DNA from: Flavobacteriaceae bacterium
GTDB taxonomy: Bacteria > Bacteroidota > Bacteroidia > Flavobacteriales > Flavobacteriaceae
Assembly (NCBI GenBank): GCA_002690085.1
Contig: NZDM01000106.1
Span: 1 to 25,804, forward strand
Direction: 5' to 3'
Length of the DNA stretch: 25,804 nucleotides
The position numbers and the translations under genes were made by a program. Below are positions 7,106-14,239 of the stretch, piece after piece (within the stretch, counting starts at the first letter, position 1; every line of letters begins with the position of its first letter). Under the pieces are notes generated by a model. The model saw only the letters and a program-made list of their open reading frames with translations. It was not told where the DNA came from and made no database searches.

Positions 7106-8935
7106 TCAATTAAATTTGGAGTCTAAATAAGAACCATCAAGAGTAATAAAAATGGTTTTATTGTAGGGGGTGACAGTGGGCTCTTTACATGCAAAAAGCG
7201 CGTTGATAATAAATTCTTGTTCTTGTATACTTAGTTTTTTACCATTTTTCGTAGCTAGACTTTTCGCGATAGATTTAGCCAATAAGTCACTTTGACTAAA
7301 ATTAAAATCTGGAACTTCGTTCTGAACATCGCTAATCAATTGATCAAAAATCTTTGAAATAAATGTGTCTTGAACGCCCACAGGCAATGCCGTAAGTTCC
7401 AAGGCCTCCGAATCAAAAGAAGAAAACTTGAATCCCGCTTGAACAAGTTGCGGCTCTATGTTTTTTACAACCGCCAATTCCTGGGTTGAAAACTCCAATC
7501 GCAAAGGAAACAACAATTGTTGACTCACCGGGTCTTTTAAGGTAATCTGTTGGAGATAATCTTCGTATAAAATGCGTTCGTGCGCTCGGTTTTGATCAAT
7601 AACAACAAGTCCCGATTTTATGGTGCCTACAATGTATTTATTTTGAAGTTGAAAAGTGCTTTGGGTACTTTTAATAGACGCTTTTTCAAAAATACTGGAT
7701 TGCAGCGCATCTGATTCAAATTGATCTTCACTAATGGGGTTGAAATCAGAGTTAGATTTTGATTCGAGTCCCACATATAGCCCTTCCCAATCAGAAACAT
7801 TGCTTTTAGCAGCTGCTTTTGTTTGAGTTCTAAAAGGGTTGAAAGAAGGATCTACTTCTACTTTTGGTGAAGAAACTTTGTTCATGTCTTGCTCATAAGG
7901 CGTATCCATAGACGGATCTCTTTCAAAATCCAAAGCGGGTGCAATGCTAAACTGTCCTAGACTGTGTTTTACAGTGGCTCTCAGTAAGGCGTACAAAGTG
8001 GGTTCATCATCAAATTTAATTTCTGTTTTGGTAGGATGAATATTGATGTCAATACTTTTGGGATCTACTTCAAGATTAAGAAAATAACTCGGGTATTTAT
8101 TTGGGAGTAGCAAGCCTTCAAAAGCAGATGAAATGGCGTGGTTTAAATACGGACTTTTAATAAAACGATGGTTGACAAAGAAAAACTGTTCGCCTCTTGA
8201 TTTTTTAGCAAATTCGGGTTTTCCAACAAAACCAGAAATCTTCAGCAATTCGGTGTCCTCTTGCACTGGCACCAATTTTTCATTCATTTTAGCACCAAAA
8301 ATATGAATGATGCGTTGTCGAAACGGTTCTGATCTCAAATCAAAAAGATCATTGTCGTTGTGATGCATGGAAAAATTGATTTGCGGATGGGCCATGGCTA
8401 GCCTGTGAAATTCATCCATAATGTGCCTCAACTCCACAGGATCGGACTTTAGAAAATTTCGCCTTGCGGGAATGTTAAAGAATAAATTTTTAACCGCTAC
8501 TGAGGTCCCTTCAGAAATAGAAACCACGTCCTGAGACTTTAGCTTACTGCCTTCAATTTTAACCGCAGTACCCAAAGATTCGCCCCTTAATTTGGTTTTT
8601 AATTCGACATGGGCGATGGCCGCAATACTGGCCAAAGCCTCACCGCGAAACCCCTTGGTATTTAGACAGAATAAATCTTCTGCAGTGGTTATTTTAGAAG
8701 TAGCGTGACGTTCAAAACAGAGTCGGGCATCCGAAACACCCATTCCCATACCGTTGTCAATAACTTGAACAAGCGTTTTACCAGAATTCCTAATGATGAG
8801 TTTAATTTGAGAGGCCCCGGCATCAATAGCATTTTCCAATAATTCTTTCACTACAGAAGCAGGTCGTTGAACGACCTCACCGGCTGCAATTTGGTTCGCC
8901 ACATGATCTGGAAGAAGTTGAATGATATTCGCCAT
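7106..8935 (-). CDS. mutL: DNA mismatch repair protein MutL
   Basis: ATP-driven matchmaker that links mismatch recognition by MutS to strand removal. The 609 residues begin with a complete GHKL ATPase: QIAAGEVVQRPASVVKELLE at 15-34 (catalytic Glu31, Asn35 in ENAIDAGA), DNGMGMG at 60-66 and GFRGEAL at 95-101, with FVNHRFIK at 253-260 in the transducer domain. A low-complexity linker spans about 335-425. The C-terminal dimerisation domain has DQNRAHERILYE at 447-458, where endonuclease-active MutL has DQHA(X)2E(X)4E, and no CPHGRP-type motif near the end. Its ATG shares a base with the stop of the 90-aa gene (TAATG). It heads a tight run with two rhomboids and an EEP enzyme. Confidence 0.97.
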   Translation of the reverse strand: MANIIQLLPDHVANQIAAGEVVQRPASVVKELLENAIDAGASQIKLIIRNSGKTLVQVIDNGMGMGVSDARLCFERHATSKITTAEDLFCLNTKGFRGEALASIAAIAHVELKTKLRGESLGTAVKIEGSKLKSQDVVSISEGTSVAVKNLFFNIPARRNFLKSDPVELRHIMDEFHRLAMAHPQINFSMHHNDNDLFDLRSEPFRQRIIHIFGAKMNEKLVPVQEDTELLKISGFVGKPEFAKKSRGEQFFFVNHRFIKSPYLNHAISSAFEGLLLPNKYPSYFLNLEVDPKSIDINIHPTKTEIKFDDEPTLYALLRATVKHSLGQFSIAPALDFERDPSMDTPYEQDMNKVSSPKVEVDPSFNPFRTQTKAAAKSNVSDWEGLYVGLESKSNSDFNPISEDQFESDALQSSIFEKASIKSTQSTFQLQNKYIVGTIKSGLVVIDQNRAHERILYEDYLQQITLKDPVSQQLLFPLRLEFSTQELAVVKNIEPQLVQAGFKFSSFDSEALELTALPVGVQDTFISKIFDQLISDVQNEVPDFNFSQSDLLAKSIAKSLATKNGKKLSIQEQEFIINALFACKEPTVTPYNKTIFITLDGSYLDSKFN

Positions 8936-9207
8936 TAATTAAAAAAAATAGTTAGGTCAAAATCAATGATAAACAAAAAAATAAAAACCAAAATTAAAAC
9001 GATAATTGCAATGGTTTTAGTGGATTTTTGATCCCGGTTTTTAAAGTCATTTATAGCATTGGTTAAAGTTCGTTTTAAATTTGCTTTTTCAACTGTAACA
9101 CGCTCATCCTCAAACTTATGCTTAATTTCAAACGGACTACCACTCCCCTTGTAATAACGCGGTTCGTAATTGAATTTTTTATTTTTTCTAAGTTTAAATA
9201 AGCCCAT
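8935..9207 (-). CDS. Small single-pass membrane protein (often labelled riboflavin synthase subunit beta)
   Basis: A 90-aa protein with a strongly basic N-terminus (MGLFKLRKNKKFNYEPRYY), a charged middle and one C-terminal transmembrane helix at about 66-84, followed by a short hydrophobic end. This family is common in Flavobacteriia and, as I recall, is often annotated 'riboflavin synthase subunit beta', probably because it lies near ribH. Nothing in this sequence supports catalysis in riboflavin synthesis: it lacks the lumazine-synthase motifs, which are complete in the separate ribH gene here. The function is unknown. It overlaps the mutL start by one base (TAATG) and follows a 45-codon membrane protein after 20 bases, so the three are likely co-transcribed. 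Confidence 0.85.
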   Translation of the reverse strand: MGLFKLRKNKKFNYEPRYYKGSGSPFEIKHKFEDERVTVEKANLKRTLTNAINDFKNRDQKSTKTIAIIVLILVFIFLFIIDFDLTIFFN

Positions 9208-9227
9208 CTTATTTAATCAAATTTAAG

Positions 9228-9365
9228 TTACAATACATAAATGCCAATCAGAATTAATAGAAGCAAAACAAACAATAATGGCAAGGATACAAATGAGGAA
9301 CGCCGTTGCCTTTTAAATTTAAAAGGAGAGGTTGATTTGGTTTGTAATTTCGATTGGAATCCCAT
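9228..9365 (-). CDS. Predicted 45-aa small membrane protein
   Basis: A short open frame found by reading the gap between ribH and the 90-aa gene. It runs from ATG 9365 to TAA 9228 and encodes 45 residues: MGFQSKLQTKSTSPFKFKRQ, then RRSSFVSLP, then an almost wholly hydrophobic helix (about 28-45) ending GIYVL. The design, basic head followed by a C-terminal hydrophobic helix, matches the 90-aa protein 20 bases downstream and is typical of a tail-anchored or single-pass inner-membrane peptide. The frame has the same strand and spacing as the operon. A family is not recognised and the function is unknown. It is supported by composition and position only; homologues at the same locus would confirm it. 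Confidence 0.62.
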   Translation of the reverse strand: MGFQSKLQTKSTSPFKFKRQRRSSFVSLPLLFVLLLLILIGIYVL

Positions 9366-9382
9366 ACTGCTTAGCAATGCAA

Positions 9383-9390
9383 TAAAAATA
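9383..9390 (-). promoter_or_regulatory. Candidate -7 box of the small-protein/mutL/rhomboid operon
   Basis: On the minus strand this reads TATTTTTA, seven of eight positions of TAnnTTTG, ending 17 bases before the ATG of the 45-aa gene at 9365. It lies in the 77-base gap after ribH, the only gap in this run large enough for a promoter. There is no -33 TTG at normal spacing. Confidence 0.3.
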
Positions 9391-9442
9391 CTTAAAATTT
9401 AACCAGAAATAAAACCAGCAATCAGAAATTTGTAAACAGGGT

Positions 9443-9928
9443 TTATTGGCCTTTGTTTAATGCCGCCATTTTAAGCGCAGTAATGGCCGCCTCTACCCCT
9501 TTATTTCCTAGTTTACCACCACTGCGATCTAAAGATTGTTGCATGTTGTTATCAGTTAATAAACAAAATATAACGGGGACATCGTTTAAGACATTGAGGT
9601 CTTTAATCCCTTGAGTGACCCCTTGACAAACATAATCAAAATGCTTTGTTTCACCTTGAATAACACATCCAATGGTAATAACAACATCCACATCAGAGTC
9701 TTGTAGAACTTTGGCACCATAAATCAATTCAAAACTGCCAGGAACGTATTTGATTGAAATATTTCCTTGCATTACGCCACAGTCCTCGAGCGTTTCCAAA
9801 GCCCCTTTCAATAGACCATTGGTAACCTTCTCATTCCATTGAGAAACCACAATGCCAATTTTAAAATCTTTGGCATTGGGAAGTGCTGATTTGTCGTAAT
9901 TAGATAAATTTTTGTTAGCCGTTGCCAT
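9443..9928 (-). CDS. ribH: 6,7-dimethyl-8-ribityllumazine synthase
   Basis: Condenses 5-amino-6-ribitylaminouracil with dihydroxybutanone phosphate to form lumazine, the penultimate step of riboflavin synthesis; members assemble as pentamers or 60-mer shells in the cytoplasm. The 161 residues carry the family motifs in order: SQWNEKVTNGLL at 29-40, VPGSFELIYGAK at 62-73, GCVIQGETKHFDYVCQ at 87-102 with the catalytic His96, and DRSGGKLGNKGVEAA at 134-148 with phosphate-contacting Arg135. Length is normal. It starts 5 bases after the stop of the TPR gene, so the two are co-transcribed. No other riboflavin gene and no FMN riboswitch are visible nearby. Confidence 0.97.
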   Translation of the reverse strand: MATANKNLSNYDKSALPNAKDFKIGIVVSQWNEKVTNGLLKGALETLEDCGVMQGNISIKYVPGSFELIYGAKVLQDSDVDVVITIGCVIQGETKHFDYVCQGVTQGIKDLNVLNDVPVIFCLLTDNNMQQSLDRSGGKLGNKGVEAAITALKMAALNKGQ

Positions 9929-9933
9929 GCGGT

Positions 9934-10701
9934 TTAATTGATCGCAGCTTGTGCTTTTCCAATAAAAACATCAATGTTTTTAGCTTCAGGACTGTCGGGG
10001 AAGTCCGTTTTTATAGATTCAAAATAATCCAATGCTTTTTTAGCCTTACCAACTTTAAGACCAATCACACCGGCTTTATATAGATAAATTGGAGTGGTAT
10101 AATTATTGGTTTTAAGTTGAGCCGCTTGCACATAGTAATCATAAGCATCTTCCAATTGTTCTAATTGAACAAAAGCATCTCCGATACCGCCTTTGGCTAT
10201 GGGCCCTAAGACATCGTCTGTGGAGTCAAAAGCATTTAAGTATTCAATAGCACTGGCATAGTCTTTCATATTCATGTAGGCCATCCCTGCATAGTAATTG
10301 GCCAAATTCCCGGCTTTAGTGCCAGCATAGGTTGCTGCAATATCCAACATGCCGTATTTAGCGCCATCGCCATTAAGAGAAAGTGTAAACAGTGAATCTT
10401 TATCTGTTGCAGAGACGGCTTCATCAAAATAGGTTTGAGCCGTATACATATCATTCATGGCAGTGCGCTCGTTGGGTTCTTGGATGTATTTGTCATATCC
10501 TAAAAAGCCTAAAATCAAAACGGTGGCCAAGCCAACGATGATGAAAATATATTTCTGTTTGGCAATGACCCATTGTTCAGTTTTTGAAACACCTTCGTCT
10601 AAAGTGTTAAAAACCTCAGCCGTAGTGGATCCGTCCTCAATGGACTGTTGGATGTCGACCTTTGTTTTGGGCTTACCCCCGCGTTTTTTATACGTTGCCA
10701 T
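9934..10701 (-). CDS. Membrane-anchored tetratricopeptide-repeat protein
   Basis: A 255-aa protein with a basic cytoplasmic N-terminus (MATYKKRGGKPKTK), one transmembrane helix at about 50-68, and an outer region of TPR-like helical repeats, such as LANYYAGMAYMNMKDYASAI, ALDYFESIKTDFPDSPEAKN and the segment around EQLEDAYDYYVQAAQ. The layout resembles YfgM-type proteins, which hold exported clients near the translocon, but identity with that family is only inferred. I chose ATG 10701; the frame extends upstream to an ATG at 10725, which lies at or before the expected transcription start. A -7 box at 10723-10730 fits the shorter form. It leads a transcript that continues into ribH after 5 bases. 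Confidence 0.83.
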   Translation of the reverse strand: MATYKKRGGKPKTKVDIQQSIEDGSTTAEVFNTLDEGVSKTEQWVIAKQKYIFIIVGLATVLILGFLGYDKYIQEPNERTAMNDMYTAQTYFDEAVSATDKDSLFTLSLNGDGAKYGMLDIAATYAGTKAGNLANYYAGMAYMNMKDYASAIEYLNAFDSTDDVLGPIAKGGIGDAFVQLEQLEDAYDYYVQAAQLKTNNYTTPIYLYKAGVIGLKVGKAKKALDYFESIKTDFPDSPEAKNIDVFIGKAQAAIN

Positions 10702-10722
10702 AATGTTACAAATTCTGAAGGG

Positions 10723-10730
10723 CAAAAATA
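10723..10730 (-). promoter_or_regulatory. -7 promoter box of the TPR-ribH transcript
   Basis: On the minus strand this reads TATTTTTG, a perfect TAnnTTTG match ending 21 bases before the TPR-protein ATG at 10701. It lies in the 139-base divergent region shared with recF. No clear -33 TTG is visible. Confidence 0.52.
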
Positions 10731-10829
10731 TAATTTTATTCCATAAAAAATACTACTTTATTAGTTATTTTTCAATAATTTGCAACTCAATTATCCAAGA
10801 ACGCTCATCGCGTTTGATGCAAAATATTT

Positions 10830-10837
10830 TACTTTTA
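10830..10837 (+). promoter_or_regulatory. Candidate -7 box of recF
   Basis: TACTTTTA matches TAnnTTTG at seven of eight positions and ends 3 bases before ATG 10841. A TTTG at 10813-10816 is only 13 bases upstream, closer than the usual spacing. Confidence 0.36.
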
Positions 10838-10840
10838 CAA

Positions 10841-11920
10841 ATGCTATTAAAGACGATAAATCTTATCAATTATAAAAATTTCGAACAACAATCCTTCGAA
10901 TTTAATCAAAAAGTGAATTGTTTTGTCGGTCCCAACGGCATTGGAAAAACCAATGTTTTAGACGCCATTTACCACCTGTCTTTTGGCAAAAGTTATTTCA
11001 ACCCCATTGCCTCACAGAACATCAAGCATGGCGCAGAATTTTTTGTGGTTGATGGCTGTTATTTAAAACACGGTAAAGATGAGAAAGTAGTTGTTTCATT
11101 AAAAAAAGGCAAAAAAAAAGTTATCAAACGCAATGCCAAAGCCTACGAACGCTTTAGGGACCACATTGGATTTTTACCGCTGGTTATCATATCACCAGCT
11201 GACCGCGATTTAATCACTGAAGGCAGTGATTTAAGACGAAAATTTATGGATGGGGTGATTTCGCAGAGTGACAAAAGTTATTTGGAACAGTTAATTCAAT
11301 ACAACCGCGTTTTGGCCCAACGCAATGCCCTGTTAAAACATTTTGCTTCCAGCCGTACTTTTGATCTTGACACAATAGAAATATACAACGATCAACTCTG
11401 TGAATCAGGCGCACAAATTCATCTAAAAAGACAGGCCTTTATAGAGATTTTTACCCCTATATTTATGAAACAGTACGAGAGCATCAGCAATCAAAATGAG
11501 GCGGTCAGTCTGCAATACAAAAGCCAGCTTACTGAACAGCCCTTAGAAAATCTTTTAAAAACAAGCATCAACAAAGATCGCGCCTTGCAATATACCAGCG
11601 TTGGAATACATAAAGACGATATCGAATTTCATATTGGGGACTACCCCATTAAAAAATTTGGTAGCCAAGGCCAACAAAAATCGTTTTTGATTGCTTTAAA
11701 ATTAGCTCAGTTTGAAGTGCTTAAATCCCAAAGTGGCAATACGCCTATATTGTTGTTAGACGATATTTTTGACAAATTAGACGCCGATCGCGTGGCGCGG
11801 ATCATCAAAATAGTGAACGATGCCCATTTTGGGCAATTGTTCATCTCTGATACCCATGCGGAACGGACTGAAAAAGTGGTTCAAAGTGTTCATGAATCTT
11901 ATGAGATTTTTCAATTATGA
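10841..11920 (+). CDS. recF: DNA replication and repair protein RecF
   Basis: ABC-type ATPase that helps load RecA at single-strand gaps together with RecO and RecR. The 359 residues start MLLKTINLINYKNF, as expected for RecF. They have Walker A GPNGIGKT at 30-37, the signature region FGSQGQQKSFLIALKLAQF from 273, Walker B ILLLDD at 303-308 with FDKLDADR following as the D-loop, and FISDTH near 333-338. I chose ATG 10841 because it gives the canonical N-terminus; an in-frame ATG at 10817 would add 8 residues. A longer open frame upstream is not RecF-like. A TACTTTTA box ends only three bases before the ATG. It overlaps the following lipoprotein gene by ATGA. Confidence 0.96.
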   Translation: MLLKTINLINYKNFEQQSFEFNQKVNCFVGPNGIGKTNVLDAIYHLSFGKSYFNPIASQNIKHGAEFFVVDGCYLKHGKDEKVVVSLKKGKKKVIKRNAKAYERFRDHIGFLPLVIISPADRDLITEGSDLRRKFMDGVISQSDKSYLEQLIQYNRVLAQRNALLKHFASSRTFDLDTIEIYNDQLCESGAQIHLKRQAFIEIFTPIFMKQYESISNQNEAVSLQYKSQLTEQPLENLLKTSINKDRALQYTSVGIHKDDIEFHIGDYPIKKFGSQGQQKSFLIALKLAQFEVLKSQSGNTPILLLDDIFDKLDADRVARIIKIVNDAHFGQLFISDTHAERTEKVVQSVHESYEIFQL

Positions 11921-12333
11921 AAAAAACATTGCTAGTTATTGTTTTATTGGCAATGGGTTGTAAATCGAACCCTAATAAACAAATTGAATTCATTAAAGGT
12001 TACTGGGAAATAGAAAGTGTTTACAAAGACAATCAACTGCTTAGAACCTTTAAAATTAACAGCGGTATTGATTATTTTAAAATAAATGCAGATTTAAAAG
12101 GGTTTCGAAAAAAATTAAAGCCCAATTTCAGTGGCACATTTCAAACTTCTAAAGATGTTTTAAATTTTAAAATAGAAATTCAAAACAATGGTTTATTTTT
12201 GAACTATATTGACAACGATACAAGTTTCCGCGAAGAAGTATTAGAAGCGAATAAAGAAAAACTTGTAATAAAAAGTAATTCGGGACTTGTTTACAATTAC
12301 AAACCTTATGAAGCATTAGATTTAAGCCAATGA
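11917..12333 (+). CDS. Small lipocalin-like lipoprotein
   Basis: A 138-aa predicted lipoprotein. The signal sequence MKKTLLVIVLLAMGC ends in a lipobox with Cys15. The mature part begins KSNPNKQIEFIKGYWEIESV; the GYWEIESV start and the alternating beta-strand pattern resemble lipocalin-like proteins of Bacteroidota. The exact function is not recognised. It is locked between recF and the DciA-like gene by ATGA overlaps at both ends, so the three are translated as a coupled operon, although an envelope lipoprotein has no obvious role in replication or repair. Retention in the inner membrane versus transport to the outer membrane cannot be decided from the sequence. Confidence 0.78.
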   Translation: MKKTLLVIVLLAMGCKSNPNKQIEFIKGYWEIESVYKDNQLLRTFKINSGIDYFKINADLKGFRKKLKPNFSGTFQTSKDVLNFKIEIQNNGLFLNYIDNDTSFREEVLEANKEKLVIKSNSGLVYNYKPYEALDLSQ

Positions 12334-12626
12334 GTAAACGCCACAACGATCATCAAAAAATTGGAGATGTTCTTGCCTCTTTTGTAGAAAACAGCAAATT
12401 AGAAAAAGGGCTGGATATGGTGCGCGTGGAAAAGGCTTGGCAAGAACTCATGGGCAATGGCGTTCAAAACTACACCAATAGCCTTAAATTACACAAAGGC
12501 ACGCTGTATGTATCCCTTTCCTCTTCTGTATTGCGACAAGAACTGAGTTATGGAAAAGAAAAAATCATAGCGCTTATAAATGAAGAATTGGGAAAAACTG
12601 TGGTAAGCAAACTCATTTTGAGATGA
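12330..12626 (+). CDS. DUF721 / DciA-like protein
   Basis: A 98-aa protein of the DUF721 (DciA) family. It has the helical N-terminal core IGDVLASFVENSKLEKGLD at 11-29, the V-x-x-AWQELMG segment at 33-42, and the strand-rich part TLYVSLSSSVLRQELSYGKE at 57-76, followed by the helix IIALINEELGK. Characterised DciA proteins help load or activate the replicative helicase DnaB in bacteria lacking DnaC/DnaI. Whether this short form does so is inferred. Neighbourhood with recF is common for the family and agrees with a replication role. Its ATG overlaps the lipoprotein stop (ATGA), and a terminator hairpin follows 40 bases after its stop. Confidence 0.82.
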   Translation: MSKRHNDHQKIGDVLASFVENSKLEKGLDMVRVEKAWQELMGNGVQNYTNSLKLHKGTLYVSLSSSVLRQELSYGKEKIIALINEELGKTVVSKLILR

Positions 12627-12666
12627 TCACAAATTTCTTACTGTTTTTTGAAATTATTAAAGACCT

Positions 12667-12696
12667 AAAAAAAACCACGCCAAAAGCGTGGTTTTT
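12667..12696. terminator. Bidirectional intrinsic terminator between dciA-like gene and ndk
   Basis: An 11-bp perfect stem (12670-12680 with 12686-12696) has the GC-rich core CCACGC/GCGTGG and the 5-base loop CAAAA. It is flanked by eight A on the left and runs into five T on the right. A-tract and T-tract make it work from either side, which fits its place between two convergent genes ending at 12626 and 12718. Confidence 0.88.
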
Positions 12697-12717
12697 AGTT
12701 GCGATTTTTTGGATTTT

Positions 12718-13137
12718 TTAAAACATCTCTCGCGCAGAAAAATGAAAAGCACTTTCGATACTGGCGTTCTCTTCACTATCACTTCCATGCACTGCATTTT
12801 GGCTGATAGATTCTGCAAACATTTTTCGAATGGTACCTTCTGCTGCTTCAGCAGGGTTGGTCGCACCAATTAGGGTTCTAAAATCTTCAACTGCGTTGTC
12901 TTTTTCTAAAATGGCAGCCACAATAGGGCCTGAGGTCATATAGTGTACCAAATCTTCAAAAAATGGACGATCTTTGTGAACGGCGTAAAACGCTTGGGCA
13001 TCCGGTATGGTTAACTGTGTAAGTTTCATCGCTACAATGCGAAAACCAGAAGCTGTAATTTTCTCTAAAATTGGTCCGATGTTGCCTTTCTCTATGGAGT
13101 CGGGCTTTAACATGGTAAAAGTTCTATTGTTTGTCAT
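12718..13137 (-). CDS. ndk: Nucleoside-diphosphate kinase
   Basis: Transfers the gamma-phosphate of ATP to NDPs through a phosphohistidine, balancing (d)NTP pools in the cytoplasm. Counting from ATG 13137 the protein has 139 residues: RTFTMLKPDSIEKGNIGPIL at 5-24 (Lys11), FYAVHKDRPFF at 50-60, MTSGP at 67-71, GATNPAEAAEGTIR at 91-104, and the active-site loop SQNAVHGSDS at 112-121 with phospho-acceptor His117. The canonical order is complete. An in-frame ATG at 13146 would add MNH; the shorter start fits the family better. A perfect TAnnTTTG box lies 19 bases upstream. The gene is monocistronic, with the shared terminator after it. Confidence 0.97.
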   Translation of the reverse strand: MTNNRTFTMLKPDSIEKGNIGPILEKITASGFRIVAMKLTQLTIPDAQAFYAVHKDRPFFEDLVHYMTSGPIVAAILEKDNAVEDFRTLIGATNPAEAAEGTIRKMFAESISQNAVHGSDSEENASIESAFHFSAREMF

Positions 13138-13156
13138 GTGATTCATTTAATTGCTG

Positions 13157-13164
13157 CAAAAGTA
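13157..13164 (-). promoter_or_regulatory. -7 promoter box of ndk
   Basis: On the minus strand this reads TACTTTTG, a perfect match to the Bacteroidota -7 element TAnnTTTG. It ends 19 bases before the ndk ATG at 13137. No clear TTG -33 element is seen upstream. Transcription would start near 13153. Confidence 0.62.
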
Positions 13165-13187
13165 ATGATTTTGAAATGAAAATCATG

Positions 13188-13219
13188 TTGTAGGACTATT
13201 AAGAAAAATTGTATCTTTA
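13188..13219 (+). promoter_or_regulatory. Predicted promoter of the nrnA-gldI-PPIase operon
   Basis: TTG at 13188-13190 and TATCTTTA at 13212-13219 are separated by 21 bases, within the spacing reported for Flavobacterium promoters (TTG and TAnnTTTG). The -7 box matches at seven of eight positions, with A in place of the last G. It ends 6 bases before the ATG at 13226, so the predicted leader is only about 3 bases. Confidence 0.45.
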
Positions 13220-13225
13220 CTGCCT

Positions 13226-14239
13226 ATGAAAAGTCTAAGTTTTGAAACCTTAAAATCTCTCTTAAAATCGCCCAAAAATGTGGTGATTATTCCCCATGTC
13301 AATCCGGATGGAGATGCCATTGGGTCATCCTTAGGTTTGTACCACTACTTGATTCAAAAAGGGCATTCAGCAACCATTGTTGTGCCTAACGACTACCCTG
13401 CTTTTTTAAAATGGCTTCCTGGGACATCAGAAGTTCTCAATTTTGAGTTTGATTCAGCTCTTGTTCAAAACGTGTTTGAAAATGCAGATTTGGTTTTCAC
13501 CCTGGATTTTAATGCCTTGCACCGTTGCGGAAATTTAAAATCTGTTTTGGAAGCCAACACAGCGCCGAAAATTATGATTGACCACCACCAGCACCCAGAA
13601 TCTTATGCAGCTTACACCTATTCTAATACAGATATGGGGTCAACTGCCGAAATGATTTATCATTTTATGACACAATTGGGCGATTTAGAATTATTGAATA
13701 AAGATATTGGGACGGCTTTGTATACTGGTATTATGACTGATACAGCCTCTTTTAAATTTCCTAAAACCACAGCCACTACCCATCGCGTGGTTGCCCATCT
13801 TATTGAAGCCGGCATTGCTCACTCTGAAATACATAGTTGGGTATACGATGCCAATCGGTTTGAGCGCATTCAACTTGTGGGAATAGCCCTTAGTAATCTC
13901 AGGGTTTTAAAACCTTTTAATGCCGCCTATATCACCCTGTCTCAAGACGAATTGGATGCTTGTAATTATCAAAAAGGAGACACAGAAGGATTGGTAAATT
14001 ATGGGCTCTCTGTTAAAGACGTAAAATTAGCAGCAATTTTTATTGAAAACAGCGCTGACGAAATTATTAAAATTTCTCTGAGATCAAAAGGAGCTATTGA
14101 TGTAAATCAAATCGCAAGAGAACACTTTAATGGTGGAGGCCATGTCAATGCTGCAGGTGGTAAAAGTGATCTTTCCTTAGCAGCAACTGTTGACTTATTT
14201 AAAGCTTTGGTGGTAAACCTTAATTCTGATCTTGAATGA
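13226..14239 (+). CDS. DHH/DHHA1 phosphoesterase, NrnA-like (oligoribonuclease/pAp phosphatase)
   Basis: Manganese-dependent phosphoesterase of the DHH superfamily. NrnA-type members degrade very short RNAs (and in some species c-di-nucleotide products) and dephosphorylate pAp. The 337 residues carry HVNPDGDAIGSS at 24-35 (metal ligands His24, Asp28, Asp30), TLDFN with Asp94, the name-giving DHH at 119-121 followed by QHPE, and GIMTDTASF at 168-176 with Asp172. The DHHA1 substrate-binding motif GGGHVNAAGG is at 303-312. All metal ligands are present. Its stop overlaps the start of gldI, and the same pairing with gldI is, from memory, found in other Flavobacteriia. Preference for nanoRNA or pAp cannot be settled from sequence. 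Confidence 0.91.
   Translation: MKSLSFETLKSLLKSPKNVVIIPHVNPDGDAIGSSLGLYHYLIQKGHSATIVVPNDYPAFLKWLPGTSEVLNFEFDSALVQNVFENADLVFTLDFNALHRCGNLKSVLEANTAPKIMIDHHQHPESYAAYTYSNTDMGSTAEMIYHFMTQLGDLELLNKDIGTALYTGIMTDTASFKFPKTTATTHRVVAHLIEAGIAHSEIHSWVYDANRFERIQLVGIALSNLRVLKPFNAAYITLSQDELDACNYQKGDTEGLVNYGLSVKDVKLAAIFIENSADEIIKISLRSKGAIDVNQIAREHFNGGGHVNAAGGKSDLSLAATVDLFKALVVNLNSDLE

Noticed and set aside
10457..10840. N-terminal extension of the recF frame by about 128 codons
   Set aside because: It runs antisense through the TPR gene and its promoter region, and RecF proteins start at the MLLKTINLINYKNF segment.
12657..12873. Short frames on both strands over the terminator and ndk 3' end
   Set aside because: They read through the terminator stem or out of frame within ndk, and have no protein features.
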